Source of the DNA: Xanthomonas sp. 10-10
GTDB taxonomy: Bacteria; Pseudomonadota; Gammaproteobacteria; Xanthomonadales; Xanthomonadaceae
Direction of reading: 5' to 3'
DNA: 64,000 nucleotides
NCBI RefSeq assembly: GCF_040182365.1
Contig: NZ_CP144460.1
Span: 1,674,001 to 1,738,000 of the forward strand
Positions 8,681 through 19,563 of this stretch are shown piece by piece. The translations under genes and the position numbers were made by a program. The notes under the pieces are model-generated. The model was given only the letters and a program-made list of their open reading frames with translations, was not told the origin of the DNA and searched no databases. Within the stretch, counting starts at the first letter, position 1. Every line of letters begins with the position of its first letter.

Positions 8681-8706
8681 AGACGGCCGCCTTCGGGCGG
8701 CCGTCT
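8681..8706 (+). terminator. Terminator of the rpsP-rplS operon
   Basis: A perfect 11-bp stem (AGACGGCCGCC paired with GGCGGCCGTCT) closes on a stable TTCG tetraloop 35 bases after rplS. A smaller hairpin at 8656-8674 precedes it. The following T tract is weak. Confidence 0.85.
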
Positions 8707-9090
8707 GCGTTTGGGAACGCAGTGGCGGGTGCGTTGGGGAGGTTGCGCGGGCCGTGGGAGCGGTTTCGTCGCAGGCCCTTTCGTCGATCGCCATCTCAGG
8801 GCGACGCACTTCTTTCGCTAGGACTGGCCGTTGCACGGCAATGGGCTAGCCATCGGCACATGGACGGCCTGGAGACCGGGCCGGTTCCTCTGGCGCCATG
8901 GCGCGCAAAAAGATCGCTGATCGCAGCTGCCTGCTGTCAATCGTGAAGTCGGCCGACGTGGCGTTTTGCGCTTCAACAGCTAGCCGGTCCTGAAAGGGCC
9001 CATTCCAGGCTGTTGCGTTCTTTCAAGGACAGGTGGTTCGTGTCTTGATCGGGATCGACCGCGGTATCCGTCGCGTGGCGAGGGCCGGGC
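8707..9090. other. Intergenic region without recognisable gene
   Basis: This 384-base stretch lies between the rplS terminator and the end of the MATE gene. The small frames in it show no conserved-looking sequence, and I saw no repeat, RNA gene or promoter. Confidence 0.45.
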
Positions 9091-10566
9091 TCACCGCTGC
9101 CGAGGCTCTGCCGGGTTGGTGATCGGAGCCGGGTCGGCGACGGGGGAAGCGGGGTGCGCGGGCACTTCGGCAGCGGCAGCCAAGGCTGACGGATGCGTCG
9201 GTGTCGTCAGCATGCGTGCCTTGCGCCAGCCGCCCCAGCGGTAATATGCCAGCGACAGCAGCATCGAGCAGGTGGAGCTGATCGGGAAGCTCCACCACAC
9301 CGCATCAGCCCCCAGATGCGGCAGCAAAGCGTTGGCCAGCGGCACGCGCACGCCCCACAGCGAGAACGCCAGGATCAGCAGCGGCGGGATCACCGCGCCG
9401 GTGGAGCGCACCACGCCCGAGACCACAAAGCTGACCCCGAACAACAGGAACGACCAGATCGCGATGTGGTTGAGGTGGCGCGCGATCTCCAGCGTGGCGC
9501 TGCCTTCGGGCAGAAACAGCGCCAGGGTCCAGCGATCGAACCCGATCAACAGCGCAATGAGCAGGCCGGTCATCAGGAAGTTGGCGGCGATGCCGGTGCG
9601 CGCGACGGCATCCACGCGCGACCACAGGCCGGCCCCCACATTCTGGGCGGCCATCGACGAACAGGCAGCGCCGACGGCCATTGCCGGCATCTGCACGTAA
9701 TTCCACAGCTGCAGCCCGGCGCCGAATGCGGCGGCGGTGTCGGTGCCGAAGCCGTTGACCAGCGACAGCATCGCAATCATCGCCAGCGAGATCATCACCA
9801 TCTGCAGGCCCATCGGCACGCCCTTGACGATGAGCGCGCGCAGGATGGCAGGATCGATCCGGAACAGGTGCAGGTCGCGCCGCCCCAGCCAAAGCACGTT
9901 GCGTTTCTTGCGCAGATAGATCAGCAGGCCGGCCAGCGCGACCACCTGGGCGATCAGCGTGGCCCAGGCCGCACCGGCGATGCCCAGCGCGGGAAATGGG
10001 CCGATGCCGAACAACAGCAAGGGGTTCAACACGATATCCAGCAGCACCGATAACAGGAGAAATCGAAACGGCGTACGCGCATCGCCGGTGCCACGCAATG
10101 CCGCCGACAGGAAGGCGAACAGATACAGCGTTGGCATCGCCAGGAAGATCACCCGCAGATACGCTTCGGCCAGCGCCTGCGAGGCGGCCGGCGTGCCCAT
10201 GGCGGTGAGCAGGTGGGGCGCCAGATACCAGCCGAGCACGGCAATCACCGCCGACAGCCCGCCGAAGAAACTCGCGCTGGTGCCCATCACCTTGCGTGCC
10301 TGCGCGATGTCGCGCGCACCCATGGCCTGGCCGATCAGGATGGTGGAGGCCATGCCGATGCCGAACACCGAGCCGATCAGGAAGAACATGATGCTGTTGG
10401 CGTTGGCCGCAGCGGTCAGGGCTTCCTCGCCAAGATAGCGGCCGATCCAGATTGCGTTGACCGAGCCGTTGAGCGACTGGGCGACGTTGCCGGCCATGAT
10501 CGGCAGCGCGAACAACAGCAGGTTCTTGCCGATCGGGCCTTCGGTCAGGACAGCGGATTTTGGCAT
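9091..10566 (-). CDS. MATE-family multidrug/toxin efflux transporter
   Basis: This 491-residue inner-membrane protein has about twelve transmembrane segments and is probably an Na+ or H+-coupled exporter. Typical MATE features are GPIGKNLLLFALPIMAGNVAQSLNGSVNAIWIG in the first segment pair, the ALRGTGDARTPFR loop, and the symmetrical second half with GACSSMAAQNVGAG and GVVRSTGAVIPPLLI. The start MPKSAVLTEGPIG is preferred over a 22-residue upstream extension, which has no family counterpart. The C-terminal ~45 residues are a proline/alanine-rich tail. It is monocistronic; substrate is unknown. Confidence 0.92.
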   Translation of the reverse strand: MPKSAVLTEGPIGKNLLLFALPIMAGNVAQSLNGSVNAIWIGRYLGEEALTAAANANSIMFFLIGSVFGIGMASTILIGQAMGARDIAQARKVMGTSASFFGGLSAVIAVLGWYLAPHLLTAMGTPAASQALAEAYLRVIFLAMPTLYLFAFLSAALRGTGDARTPFRFLLLSVLLDIVLNPLLLFGIGPFPALGIAGAAWATLIAQVVALAGLLIYLRKKRNVLWLGRRDLHLFRIDPAILRALIVKGVPMGLQMVMISLAMIAMLSLVNGFGTDTAAAFGAGLQLWNYVQMPAMAVGAACSSMAAQNVGAGLWSRVDAVARTGIAANFLMTGLLIALLIGFDRWTLALFLPEGSATLEIARHLNHIAIWSFLLFGVSFVVSGVVRSTGAVIPPLLILAFSLWGVRVPLANALLPHLGADAVWWSFPISSTCSMLLSLAYYRWGGWRKARMLTTPTHPSALAAAAEVPAHPASPVADPAPITNPAEPRQR

Positions 10567-11005
10567 CGCTTGGCATCGTCGCGCAGAAGCTGCGCACACT
10601 AGCATCGCTGTGTGAGATCCGATGCATGCCATGCGGTTTGCGCTGCAGATTTCGTTGGGACACGCTCTACGTTCGACACCAGCGGTGACTGCCTTCGCAG
10701 AGATGTTGCGCTTGCTGTTGGGGATGCACTGTAGCGCAGGGGCGTGTCCCTCATCGGACGCTGCGCGCCACCTTCTCCCGCAGGCGGAAGACGGGTTGGA
10801 GCTCGCGAGCGCTTACTGGATTGGGGTTGCGCATGGACAGCCGGTCCCTTCCCCTGCCTGCGTGGGAAGGTGCCCGCAGGGCGGATCGGAGCGCGACGAC
10901 CATCGACCTGGCAATCGATCACCATCGCGGGGTTGACGGTCCAGCTTGAGTTCCCAAATAGCTGCCCAAATATCGGCTACCAGACAGAGCGAGACAGCAA
11001 GGCGC
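10567..11005. other. Divergent MATE/hslR intergenic region with an inverted repeat
   Basis: This 439-base region separates the divergent MATE and hslR genes. It contains the inverted repeat described at 10769-10872; nothing else could be supported. Confidence 0.45.
10769..10872. repeat. Imperfect inverted-repeat element
   Basis: Arms CACCTTCTCCCGCAGG (10769-10784) and CCTGCGTGGGAAGGTG (10857-10872) pair with 14 of 16 matches, and looser similarity continues outward on both sides. The CCTTCTCCCGC core resembles palindromic intergenic units that are common in Xanthomonas genomes. It may be a REP/MITE-like element. Confidence 0.5.
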
Positions 11006-11413
11006 ATGAATCCGGAGCTGGAACAGGGTACAACGGTCAGGCTGGATGTGTGGTTGTGGGCGGCGCGCTTTTTCAAGACGCGCAGCCTGGCCAAGGCGGC
11101 AGTGGAGACCGGCAAGGTGGATGTGGCCGGGCAGCGGCCCAAGCCGTCGCGCACGCTGCGTAGCGGCGAGCAATTGCGCATCGACCGCGGTGGCGAAATC
11201 TTCGAGATCACCATCGCCGCGCTAAGCGATGTACGCGGCCCGGCACCGGTCGCGCAGACGCTGTACGTGGAAAGCGATGCCTCACGCGAGGCGCGTGCGC
11301 AATGGCGGCTGCAGCGCGCTGCCGAACGCACCGGCTATCGCGCACCCGAGGGCAAGCCGGACAAGCGCGCACGCCGGCTGATCAACGCGCTGGGCGATAT
11401 CGACGCCTTGTAG
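11006..11413 (+). CDS. hslR: Heat shock protein Hsp15, S4-domain RNA-binding protein
   Basis: Hsp15 binds free 50S subunits that still carry a nascent chain and helps recycle stalled ribosomes. The 135-residue product has the S4 fold VRLDVWLWAARFFKTRSLAK followed by VDVAGQRPKPSRTLRSGEQL, then the C-terminal basic helix ARAQWRLQRAAERTGYRAPEGKPDKRARR typical of HslR. The ATG giving MNPELEQG is favoured; a longer in-frame start exists at 10946 but adds a non-conserved stretch. Confidence 0.93.
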   Translation: MNPELEQGTTVRLDVWLWAARFFKTRSLAKAAVETGKVDVAGQRPKPSRTLRSGEQLRIDRGGEIFEITIAALSDVRGPAPVAQTLYVESDASREARAQWRLQRAAERTGYRAPEGKPDKRARRLINALGDIDAL

Positions 11414-11493
11414 CACTGCGTGGTTGTCCGCTGCGAATTGGATGGCGGAAAAAGAAACGCCTGGGTCTTCGCCACGCTGGTAGATCAAGAAAG

Positions 11494-11528
11494 AACGGCG
11501 CTTTTCCATTGAGGTGGGAAGCGCCGTT
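11494..11528 (+). terminator. Terminator downstream of hslR
   Basis: AACGGCGCTT pairs perfectly with AAGCGCCGTT and the stem extends inward with G-T and C-G pairs; four Ts overlap and follow the right arm. It lies 80 bases after the hslR stop. Confidence 0.7.
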
Positions 11529-11723
11529 TTCTGTTGCGGTGCGCGATGCAGCCGGTGCAGAACCATCGATCAGAAGCTTGGGAACGACTCATAAGACCTG
11601 GCCGGCGGTCGCGTGGTGGCGGTGTTGGCCACGTTTGGCGCCAGGTAGGTGGTGCAAGCCGCACAGTAATCCGACCAGCGCATCATGCTCTGCTCTTAAC
11701 CATGCACACCGACTATCTCGACG

Positions 11724-11831
11724 GGTCCTTGCCCGCTCACCGTCGCGGGACCTTACGCGGCATGGATGCCGCGTAAGAGCCTACAAGGACGTACTTGCGG
11801 CGTGTCCTGCGATGGTGGGCGGGCAAGGGCC
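11724..11831. repeat. 108-base composite inverted-repeat element
   Basis: A left arm at 11724-11750 and a right arm at 11805-11831 are complementary over 27 positions, with four differences that are all G-T wobbles, so an RNA from this strand could pair along the whole arm. Inside sits a second, perfect 12-bp hairpin (11752-11763 with 11766-11777, loop GG) and an unpaired GTACTTGCGGCG segment. The pattern looks like a MITE or a structured RNA; no terminal direct repeat or ORF is visible. Confidence 0.7.
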
Positions 11832-11916
11832 TTGCAGCCAAGCCGCAGAACAGCCGCTCTATCGACGTCTTCAGTGCGCCGAGTCAGCCTCTTGCGTGTG
11901 GTTCAACACCGCTGCG

Positions 11917-11940
11917 GGCGCACGCACGATGGCGTGCGCC
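11917..11940 (-). terminator. Terminator of katG
   Basis: A perfect 9-bp stem (GGCGCACGC paired with GCGTGCGCC) with a 6-base loop lies 7 bases beyond the katG stop on the minus strand. Confidence 0.65.
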
Positions 11941-11947
11941 TTGCCAC

Positions 11948-14556
<2,609 letters not shown>

Positions 14557-15171
14557 TCAGCGCTTGCCGAACAGGCTGCCACCGAGCTTCATCACATCGC
14601 CCAGTCCAAGCTTTCCGTCGCCATCCTGGTCCAGCACGCTGCTTAGCAGGCCGTTGACGCCGTCATTGCTGCTGACCTGCTGGCGTTCCTGTGCCAGGGC
14701 AGGGCCGAGTTGGCTGCTGGCGGTGGCATCGCTGCCGAGGAAGCGCTTGGCCAGATACGCCATCACGATGGGCGCCAGCAATTGCAGCAGCTGATTGGCC
14801 TTGCCGGTTTCCAGCCCGGTGGCCTGGCCCAGGCCTGCGGCAGCCTGCGGTGCCTTGTCGCCGAACAGATGCCCCACGATACCGGCGCCATTGCCTTGCG
14901 CACCGCTGGCCGAGCCGCCCAGCAGCGAGCCGAGCAGGCTGCCGACGTCCGGGCTGCCGGCATGATCGCGCTGCAAGGCACCCAGCAACGCATCGGTGCC
15001 ACCGGCCTGCTGGCTGTTACGGCCCAGTGCGCCCATCAATAGTGGCAGCGCGGTCTGCACCGCCGATTGGGCCTGCTCGGGCGCGATGCCGAGCCGGCTG
15101 GCGAGTTGCTGCAACTGCGGACCTTGCAACTGCGCGGCAAGTTGATCGGTCAACGAGGCGGACGTGGTCAT
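14557..15171 (-). CDS. YidB-family (DUF937) protein
   Basis: The 204-residue product starts MTTSASLTDQLAAQLQ and matches the YidB/DUF937 pattern: a helical N-terminus with LASRLGIAPEQAQSAVQTALPLLMGALGRN, a glycine/serine/alanine-rich low-complexity centre (SLLGSLLGG), and LLQLLAPIVMAYLAKRFLG. It ends with DQDGDGKLGLGD, which resembles an EF-hand loop and could bind calcium. No signal peptide is visible. Function of the family is not established. It lies between katG and mutS on the same strand, with 309 and 362-base gaps, so it is probably transcribed alone. Confidence 0.8.
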   Translation of the reverse strand: MTTSASLTDQLAAQLQGPQLQQLASRLGIAPEQAQSAVQTALPLLMGALGRNSQQAGGTDALLGALQRDHAGSPDVGSLLGSLLGGSASGAQGNGAGIVGHLFGDKAPQAAAGLGQATGLETGKANQLLQLLAPIVMAYLAKRFLGSDATASSQLGPALAQERQQVSSNDGVNGLLSSVLDQDGDGKLGLGDVMKLGGSLFGKR

Positions 15172-15480
15172 CGGTGTCTCCGGTTGGACTAAACGTTGCG
15201 GCAGCGTGCGCCCGTCGCGCCAGCAGAGCAATCCGCGCGCTGCGCGTCACCGCGCGGGGCGCGATGCGGCGCTGTCGCAGGGCAGCATTCGAGCAACCAC
15301 GCAAACCTGCAACAGCAATGGATCATCGGGTCTCGCAAGCGTCAGGCATGCAGCTAAAGCCGTGGCGAACCTCCAAACCAGCATTCAAACGACCAACCAA
15401 CCCTGCTGCCGTGACAGATCCGTAAGCGCAGCAAGCTGCGCCGTGACGAATCCCCAATCCCGACTCCCCAATCCCCTCCC
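15172..15480. other. Intergenic region between mutS and the YidB-family gene
   Basis: This 309-base stretch ends in the AATCCCC-type repeat at 15448-15480, immediately after the mutS stop. Beyond that I see only GC-rich, weakly palindromic DNA and no gene. Confidence 0.45.
15448..15480. repeat. AATCCCC/CGACTCCCC short repeat at the mutS 3' end
   Basis: Repeated units of AATCCCC alternate with CGACTCCCC directly beside the mutS stop codon. It belongs to the same family as the repeats near the ypjD and trmD starts. Confidence 0.6.
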
Positions 15481-18102
15481 TCAAAGCAACGCCTTCAACC
15501 GATACAGTGCTTCCAGCGCCTGCTTGGGCGTGAGTTCGTCCGGGTCCAGCGCCTGCAGCGCTTCCTGTGCAGCGGACGAGGGCGCGGTGAACAGACCGAA
15601 CTGTTGCGGGGCGTCCAATGCGGCCGGCGCCATCTGTGCGACATGGCTGTCGCCGCCGCGTTGTTCCAGTTCGGCCAGGCGATGACGCGCCTGGGTCACG
15701 GCCGCTTTGGGCAAGCCGGCGAGCGCGGCGACCTGCAGGCCGAAGCTGCGATTGGCCGGGCCATCCTTGACCGCATGCATGAACACCAGGCGCTCGCCGT
15801 GTTCGACTGCATCCAGATGCACGTTGGCTATGCCGCTGGCGCCGCCGGCATGCGATTGGTCGGCCAGTGCCGTGAGCTCGAAGTAATGCGTGGCAAACAG
15901 CGTGTAGCAGCGATTGGTATGCGCCAGATGGCGCGCTACCGCGTCGGCCAGGGCAAGGCCGTCGTAGGTCGAGGTGCCGCGGCCGATCTCGTCCATCAGC
16001 ACCAGCGATTGCGGGGTGGCGTGGTGCAGGATGTAGCTGGTTTCGGCCATTTCCACCATGAAGGTGGATTGCCCGCGCGCCAGGTCATCGCCGGCGCCGA
16101 TGCGGGTGAGGATGCGGTCGATCGGCCCGATCACCGCCCGGCTGGCCGGCACGAAGCTGCCGATATGCGCCAGCAACACGATCAAGGCGTTCTGCCGCAT
16201 ATAGGTCGACTTACCGCCCATGTTCGGGCCGGTGATGACCAACATGCGGCGGTCTGTGTGCAGGTCCAGATCGTTGGGTTCGAACGGTTGGTCGCGCACC
16301 GCTTCCACCACCGGGTGGCGGCCGCGTTCGATGCGCAGGCACGGTGCGCTGTCCAGTTCCGGCTGCGACCAGTCCAGTGCCTGCGCGCGCTCGGCGAAGG
16401 CGGCCAATACATCCAGTTCGCTCAGGGCGCCAGCGCAGCGCTTGAGGCCTTCCAGTTCGCTGCCCAGCGCATCGAGCAGGCCTTCGTACAACAGTTTTTC
16501 GCGCGATAGCGAGCGCTCGCGCGCCGACAGCACCTTGTCCTCGAAGCTCTTGAGTTCTTCGGTGATGTAGCGCTCGGCATTGGTCAGCGTCTGCCGGCGG
16601 CTGTAGTGCAGCGGGGCTTTCTCGGCCTGGCCCTTGCTGATCTCGATGTAGTAGCCATGCACGCGGTTGTAGCCGACCTTGAGCGTGGCGATGCCGCTGC
16701 TGGCGCGCTCGCGTTGTTCCAGGTCGATCAGGAATTGATCGGCATTGGTGGACAGGCGGCGCAGCTCATCCAGATCGGCGTCGTAGCCGGTAGCGATGAC
16801 GCCACCGTCGCTGAGCTTGAGCGGTGGTTGCTCGGCCACTGCGCTGCTCAACAGATGCGCGGTGGCATCGTGCTCGCCCAATTCGGCGAACAGGGTCTGC
16901 AGGCGCGGCGAATCCAGTGGTGCCAGGATCGTACGTACCTTCGGCAACAGCGCCAGGCCATCGCGCAGGGTGGAGAAATCGCGCGGGCGCGCCGAGCGCA
17001 ATGCAACGCGCGTGAGAATACGTTCCAGGTCGCCAAGCGCGCGGAAGGCTTCACGCACGTCGGCATCGGCGCCGGAGTCGATCAGGCTCGCCACTGCGTG
17101 GTGGCGCTGCACCAGCACATCGCGCAGGCGCAACGGGCGATGCAGCCAACGTCGCAGCAATCGCCCGCCCATCGGCGTAACCGTGCTGTCCAGCACACCG
17201 AGCAAGGTGTTACGGGTGTCGCCATCCACGCGCGTGTCCAGCTCCAGATGCCGGCGCGTGGCTGCGTTCATCGAGATCGCCTCGCTGGCCACTTCCATCG
17301 CGATGGAGGTCAGATGCGGCAAGCGCTGTTTCTGGGTTTCCTCGACATAGCCCAGCAGCGCACCGGCGGCGGCCGTGGCGCACGGCTTGTCGTCGATGCC
17401 GAAGCCGGACAGATCGTGCAGCTTGAAGAACGCCAGCAACTGCCGACGCCCGCTGTCCGCGTCGAACAGCCACGGTGGCCGCCGCCGCACGCCGATGCGG
17501 CCGCGCAGGAACTCCGGCCAGTTGTCCTCGTCCGGCACCAGCAGCTCGGCCGGTTCCAGGCGCGCGACTTCCGCTTCCAGCGCATCCACGCTATCGACTT
17601 CGTTGACCAAGAAACGCCCGCCCGCCAGATCCGCCCAGGCCAGGCCATAGCCCTGCTTGCTGCGCGAGACCGCCATCAACAAGGTGTCGCGGCGCTCGTC
17701 CAGCAGCGCCTCATCGGTGACCGTCCCCGGGGTGACGATGCGCACCACCTTGCGCTCGACCAGGCCCTTGGCCAGTGCCGGGTCGCCTATCTGCTCGCAG
17801 ATCGCCACCGACTCGCCCAGCGCCACCAGCCGCGCCAGGTAGCCTTCGTACGCATGCACCGGCACGCCCGCCATCGGGATCGGTGCGCCGCCGGAGCTAC
17901 CGCGCTGGGTCAGGGTGATGTCGAGCAGGCGCGCCGCCTTGCGCGCATCGTCGTAGAACAGCTCGTAGAAATCGCCCATGCGGAAGAACAGCAGCAGGTC
18001 GGGGTAGTCCGACTTGGCCGCGAAGAACTGCTTCATCAGCGGGGTGTGCTCTGGAACGCCGCCGCTGGGCTTGGATTTGTCTTTGGTGTCAGTGCTTTGC
18101 AA
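15481..18102 (-). CDS. mutS: DNA mismatch repair protein MutS
   Basis: MutS recognises base mismatches and small loops and recruits MutL using ATP. From N- to C-terminus it shows the mismatch-binding [18 protein letters not shown] (Phe-X-Glu motif), the connector and clamp regions, Walker [15 protein letters not shown] near residue 625, Walker [15 protein letters not shown] and the helix-turn-helix dimer region. I place the start at a TTG (18102) giving [15 protein letters not shown] then [15 protein letters not shown] lies seven bases upstream, and the resulting 873 residues fit the family. An ATG at 18168 would add 22 residues of proline-rich, non-conserved sequence, and longer frames are clearly artefacts. 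Confidence 0.96.
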   Translation of the reverse strand: MQSTDTKDKSKPSGGVPEHTPLMKQFFAAKSDYPDLLLFFRMGDFYELFYDDARKAARLLDITLTQRGSSGGAPIPMAGVPVHAYEGYLARLVALGESVAICEQIGDPALAKGLVERKVVRIVTPGTVTDEALLDERRDTLLMAVSRSKQGYGLAWADLAGGRFLVNEVDSVDALEAEVARLEPAELLVPDEDNWPEFLRGRIGVRRRPPWLFDADSGRRQLLAFFKLHDLSGFGIDDKPCATAAAGALLGYVEETQKQRLPHLTSIAMEVASEAISMNAATRRHLELDTRVDGDTRNTLLGVLDSTVTPMGGRLLRRWLHRPLRLRDVLVQRHHAVASLIDSGADADVREAFRALGDLERILTRVALRSARPRDFSTLRDGLALLPKVRTILAPLDSPRLQTLFAELGEHDATAHLLSSAVAEQPPLKLSDGGVIATGYDADLDELRRLSTNADQFLIDLEQRERASSGIATLKVGYNRVHGYYIEISKGQAEKAPLHYSRRQTLTNAERYITEELKSFEDKVLSARERSLSREKLLYEGLLDALGSELEGLKRCAGALSELDVLAAFAERAQALDWSQPELDSAPCLRIERGRHPVVEAVRDQPFEPNDLDLHTDRRMLVITGPNMGGKSTYMRQNALIVLLAHIGSFVPASRAVIGPIDRILTRIGAGDDLARGQSTFMVEMAETSYILHHATPQSLVLMDEIGRGTSTYDGLALADAVARHLAHTNRCYTLFATHYFELTALADQSHAGGASGIANVHLDAVEHGERLVFMHAVKDGPANRSFGLQVAALAGLPKAAVTQARHRLAELEQRGGDSHVAQMAPAALDAPQQFGLFTAPSSAAQEALQALDPDELTPKQALEALYRLKALL

Positions 18103-19032
18103 GAAACGGCTTCCGAAATCTGGGCGCGGTAGGGGCGGGCAGGCGATGGCGTGCAGGGCGTGCGGCATTGGCCTGCCGGGCGCCGCGTGCGGCGGCGGCT
18201 GTGGTCGGGTCGGGCGTGGGGAGGCAAGTTTAAGCCGAGCGCGCCGGAACCGCGATCCAGGATGCAGCGCGGGCCGCTTGGGGAGAGGCAACAAATGAAG
18301 GGACCGGAGCGGCGGGTTCAGTGCGTCGCGACCTTGTGGAGGGTGCACTCTCAGTTGGCCAGCGCAGCTTGCGACGATCGTGCGGGGTGTCGTGGCAAGG
18401 CGTCGTCGATTGTTGTCCGGAGGTCGTCGGGCGAGTTGGCCATGCATCTGCTTCCACCGTGTCGTGTGTCAGTGACAATCCACGACTCTCTTCGCTGCGG
18501 CGAAAGCTGGGATGGATAATGGTTCCATTTAAGTAACCACGTGCTGATTATGGTTGGAATGAGATCTGTCTCGAGAAATTGAAGTAAATAAAAATTTTTT
18601 TGTGGGTGGCCTCCGATCGTCTTCGATGATCTGCAGGGAACCACTTTGTGATGTATGTCGCGATGGATCTGCGTTCTGATCTGCAACTCTCGCTAAAAGT
18701 TGATTTTCCCCATCGGAAGCGATTTACGGCGCCATCGGAAAGAGGTGGGATCGATCGCAAATGTCATCGGAAAATAGTCGGGGTATTAATAAAAATCTGC
18801 CGCTATAAGTGCTAAGTTCCGTCTCGTTGCGGATGAGAGCGCTTAAGCCCTGTCGGTTTGTTGCATGCATGGCGGGTGGGGTGGCCTCCAGGTCCGGGTG
18901 TGTCCTGCAGTTGCGATGGCCTATCACGCTGTGCGCAAGCATGGTTGTGAGTTCTCGCTTGCTAAAAATAATGATCGGAGCGCTTTCACTAATTGAAAGT
19001 CGATTTTCTGTGGCTGAAATCTGGGAGGAAGT
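18103..19032. other. Long divergent region between mutS and the TDO-type gene cluster
   Basis: This 930-base region carries the promoters of mutS (minus) and of the six-gene cluster (plus). The mutS side (18103-18450) is GC-rich; from about 18480 to 19030 it becomes distinctly AT-richer, with a run of A and T at 18585-18602. The ORFs present have no conserved-looking sequence. GGGAGGAAGT just before 19033 is a strong ribosome-binding site. I could not assign promoter hexamers. Confidence 0.5.
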
Positions 19033-19563
19033 ATGTTGAGTAAACTTCATCATGTGGGTTATCGCTGCCGGGATGCGGCAGAAACGGTGCATTTTTATAC
19101 GGAAACCCTGGGTTTGAAGTTTGCGGCGGCACTGATCGACCATGTTCCTTCCAGTGGCCTGAAGGCCACGAACAATAATGTCTTCTTTGAAATGGAAGAC
19201 GGGAGCTATATCTGCTTCTTCGAGGTGCTTGGCAGTGCGCTTCCGCTGGTGCCGGTCGAGGAGGATTGGGCGCAGCATCTGGCGCTTGAAGTGCGCGACA
19301 GCAAGCGGGCGGACGCACTGTGCGCTCGCCTGCGTGCCGGCGGGGTCGAGGTGGAAGGACCGGTGATCCACGACGTGGCCGGGGACGGGAGGCATGCCGA
19401 GCTGGCCAGGTCGTGGTATTTCCGCGACCCGAATGGGCATCGACTGGAGCTGATCGTCAAGCCGGAGGTGGCGCAAACGGCCATTTGGGACGATCTGGAG
19501 AAGATGGCCTACGCCAATCTTGCTGCGTGGACGCAACTGAAAAAGGAGCATTTGCTTGGATGA
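19033..19563 (+). CDS. VOC-superfamily (glyoxalase/ring-cleavage dioxygenase fold) metalloenzyme
   Basis: The 176-residue protein has two VOC beta-alpha-beta-beta-beta units: LHHVGYRCRDAAETVHFYTETLGL, then WAQHLALEVRDSKRADAL and WYFRDPNGHRLELI. His7, His82 and Glu139 occupy the positions of the two-His-one-Glu metal site of this superfamily, so it should be an active enzyme rather than a drug-binding homologue. The ATG has an excellent ribosome-binding site (GGGAGGAAGT). It opens the six-gene cluster and overlaps the next start by 8 bases. The reaction cannot be read from sequence; isomerisation, epimerisation or dioxygenation of an intermediate are possible. The ~25 residues after the second module (AIWDDLEKMAYANLAAWTQ) form a helical tail. 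Confidence 0.85.
   Translation: MLSKLHHVGYRCRDAAETVHFYTETLGLKFAAALIDHVPSSGLKATNNNVFFEMEDGSYICFFEVLGSALPLVPVEEDWAQHLALEVRDSKRADALCARLRAGGVEVEGPVIHDVAGDGRHAELARSWYFRDPNGHRLELIVKPEVAQTAIWDDLEKMAYANLAAWTQLKKEHLLG

Larger units (their letters stand above)
11414..11947. other. hslR/katG intergenic region rich in hairpins
   Basis: This 534-base region separates convergent hslR and katG. It contains an hslR terminator (11494-11528), a long inverted-repeat element (11724-11831) and a katG terminator (11917-11940). No gene is evident. Confidence 0.6.

Noticed and set aside
18724-19551. Minus-strand frame of 275 codons across the VOC gene
   Set aside because: It is antisense to the VOC gene, which has a strong start site and a full metal site; the extension upstream is non-coding in character.
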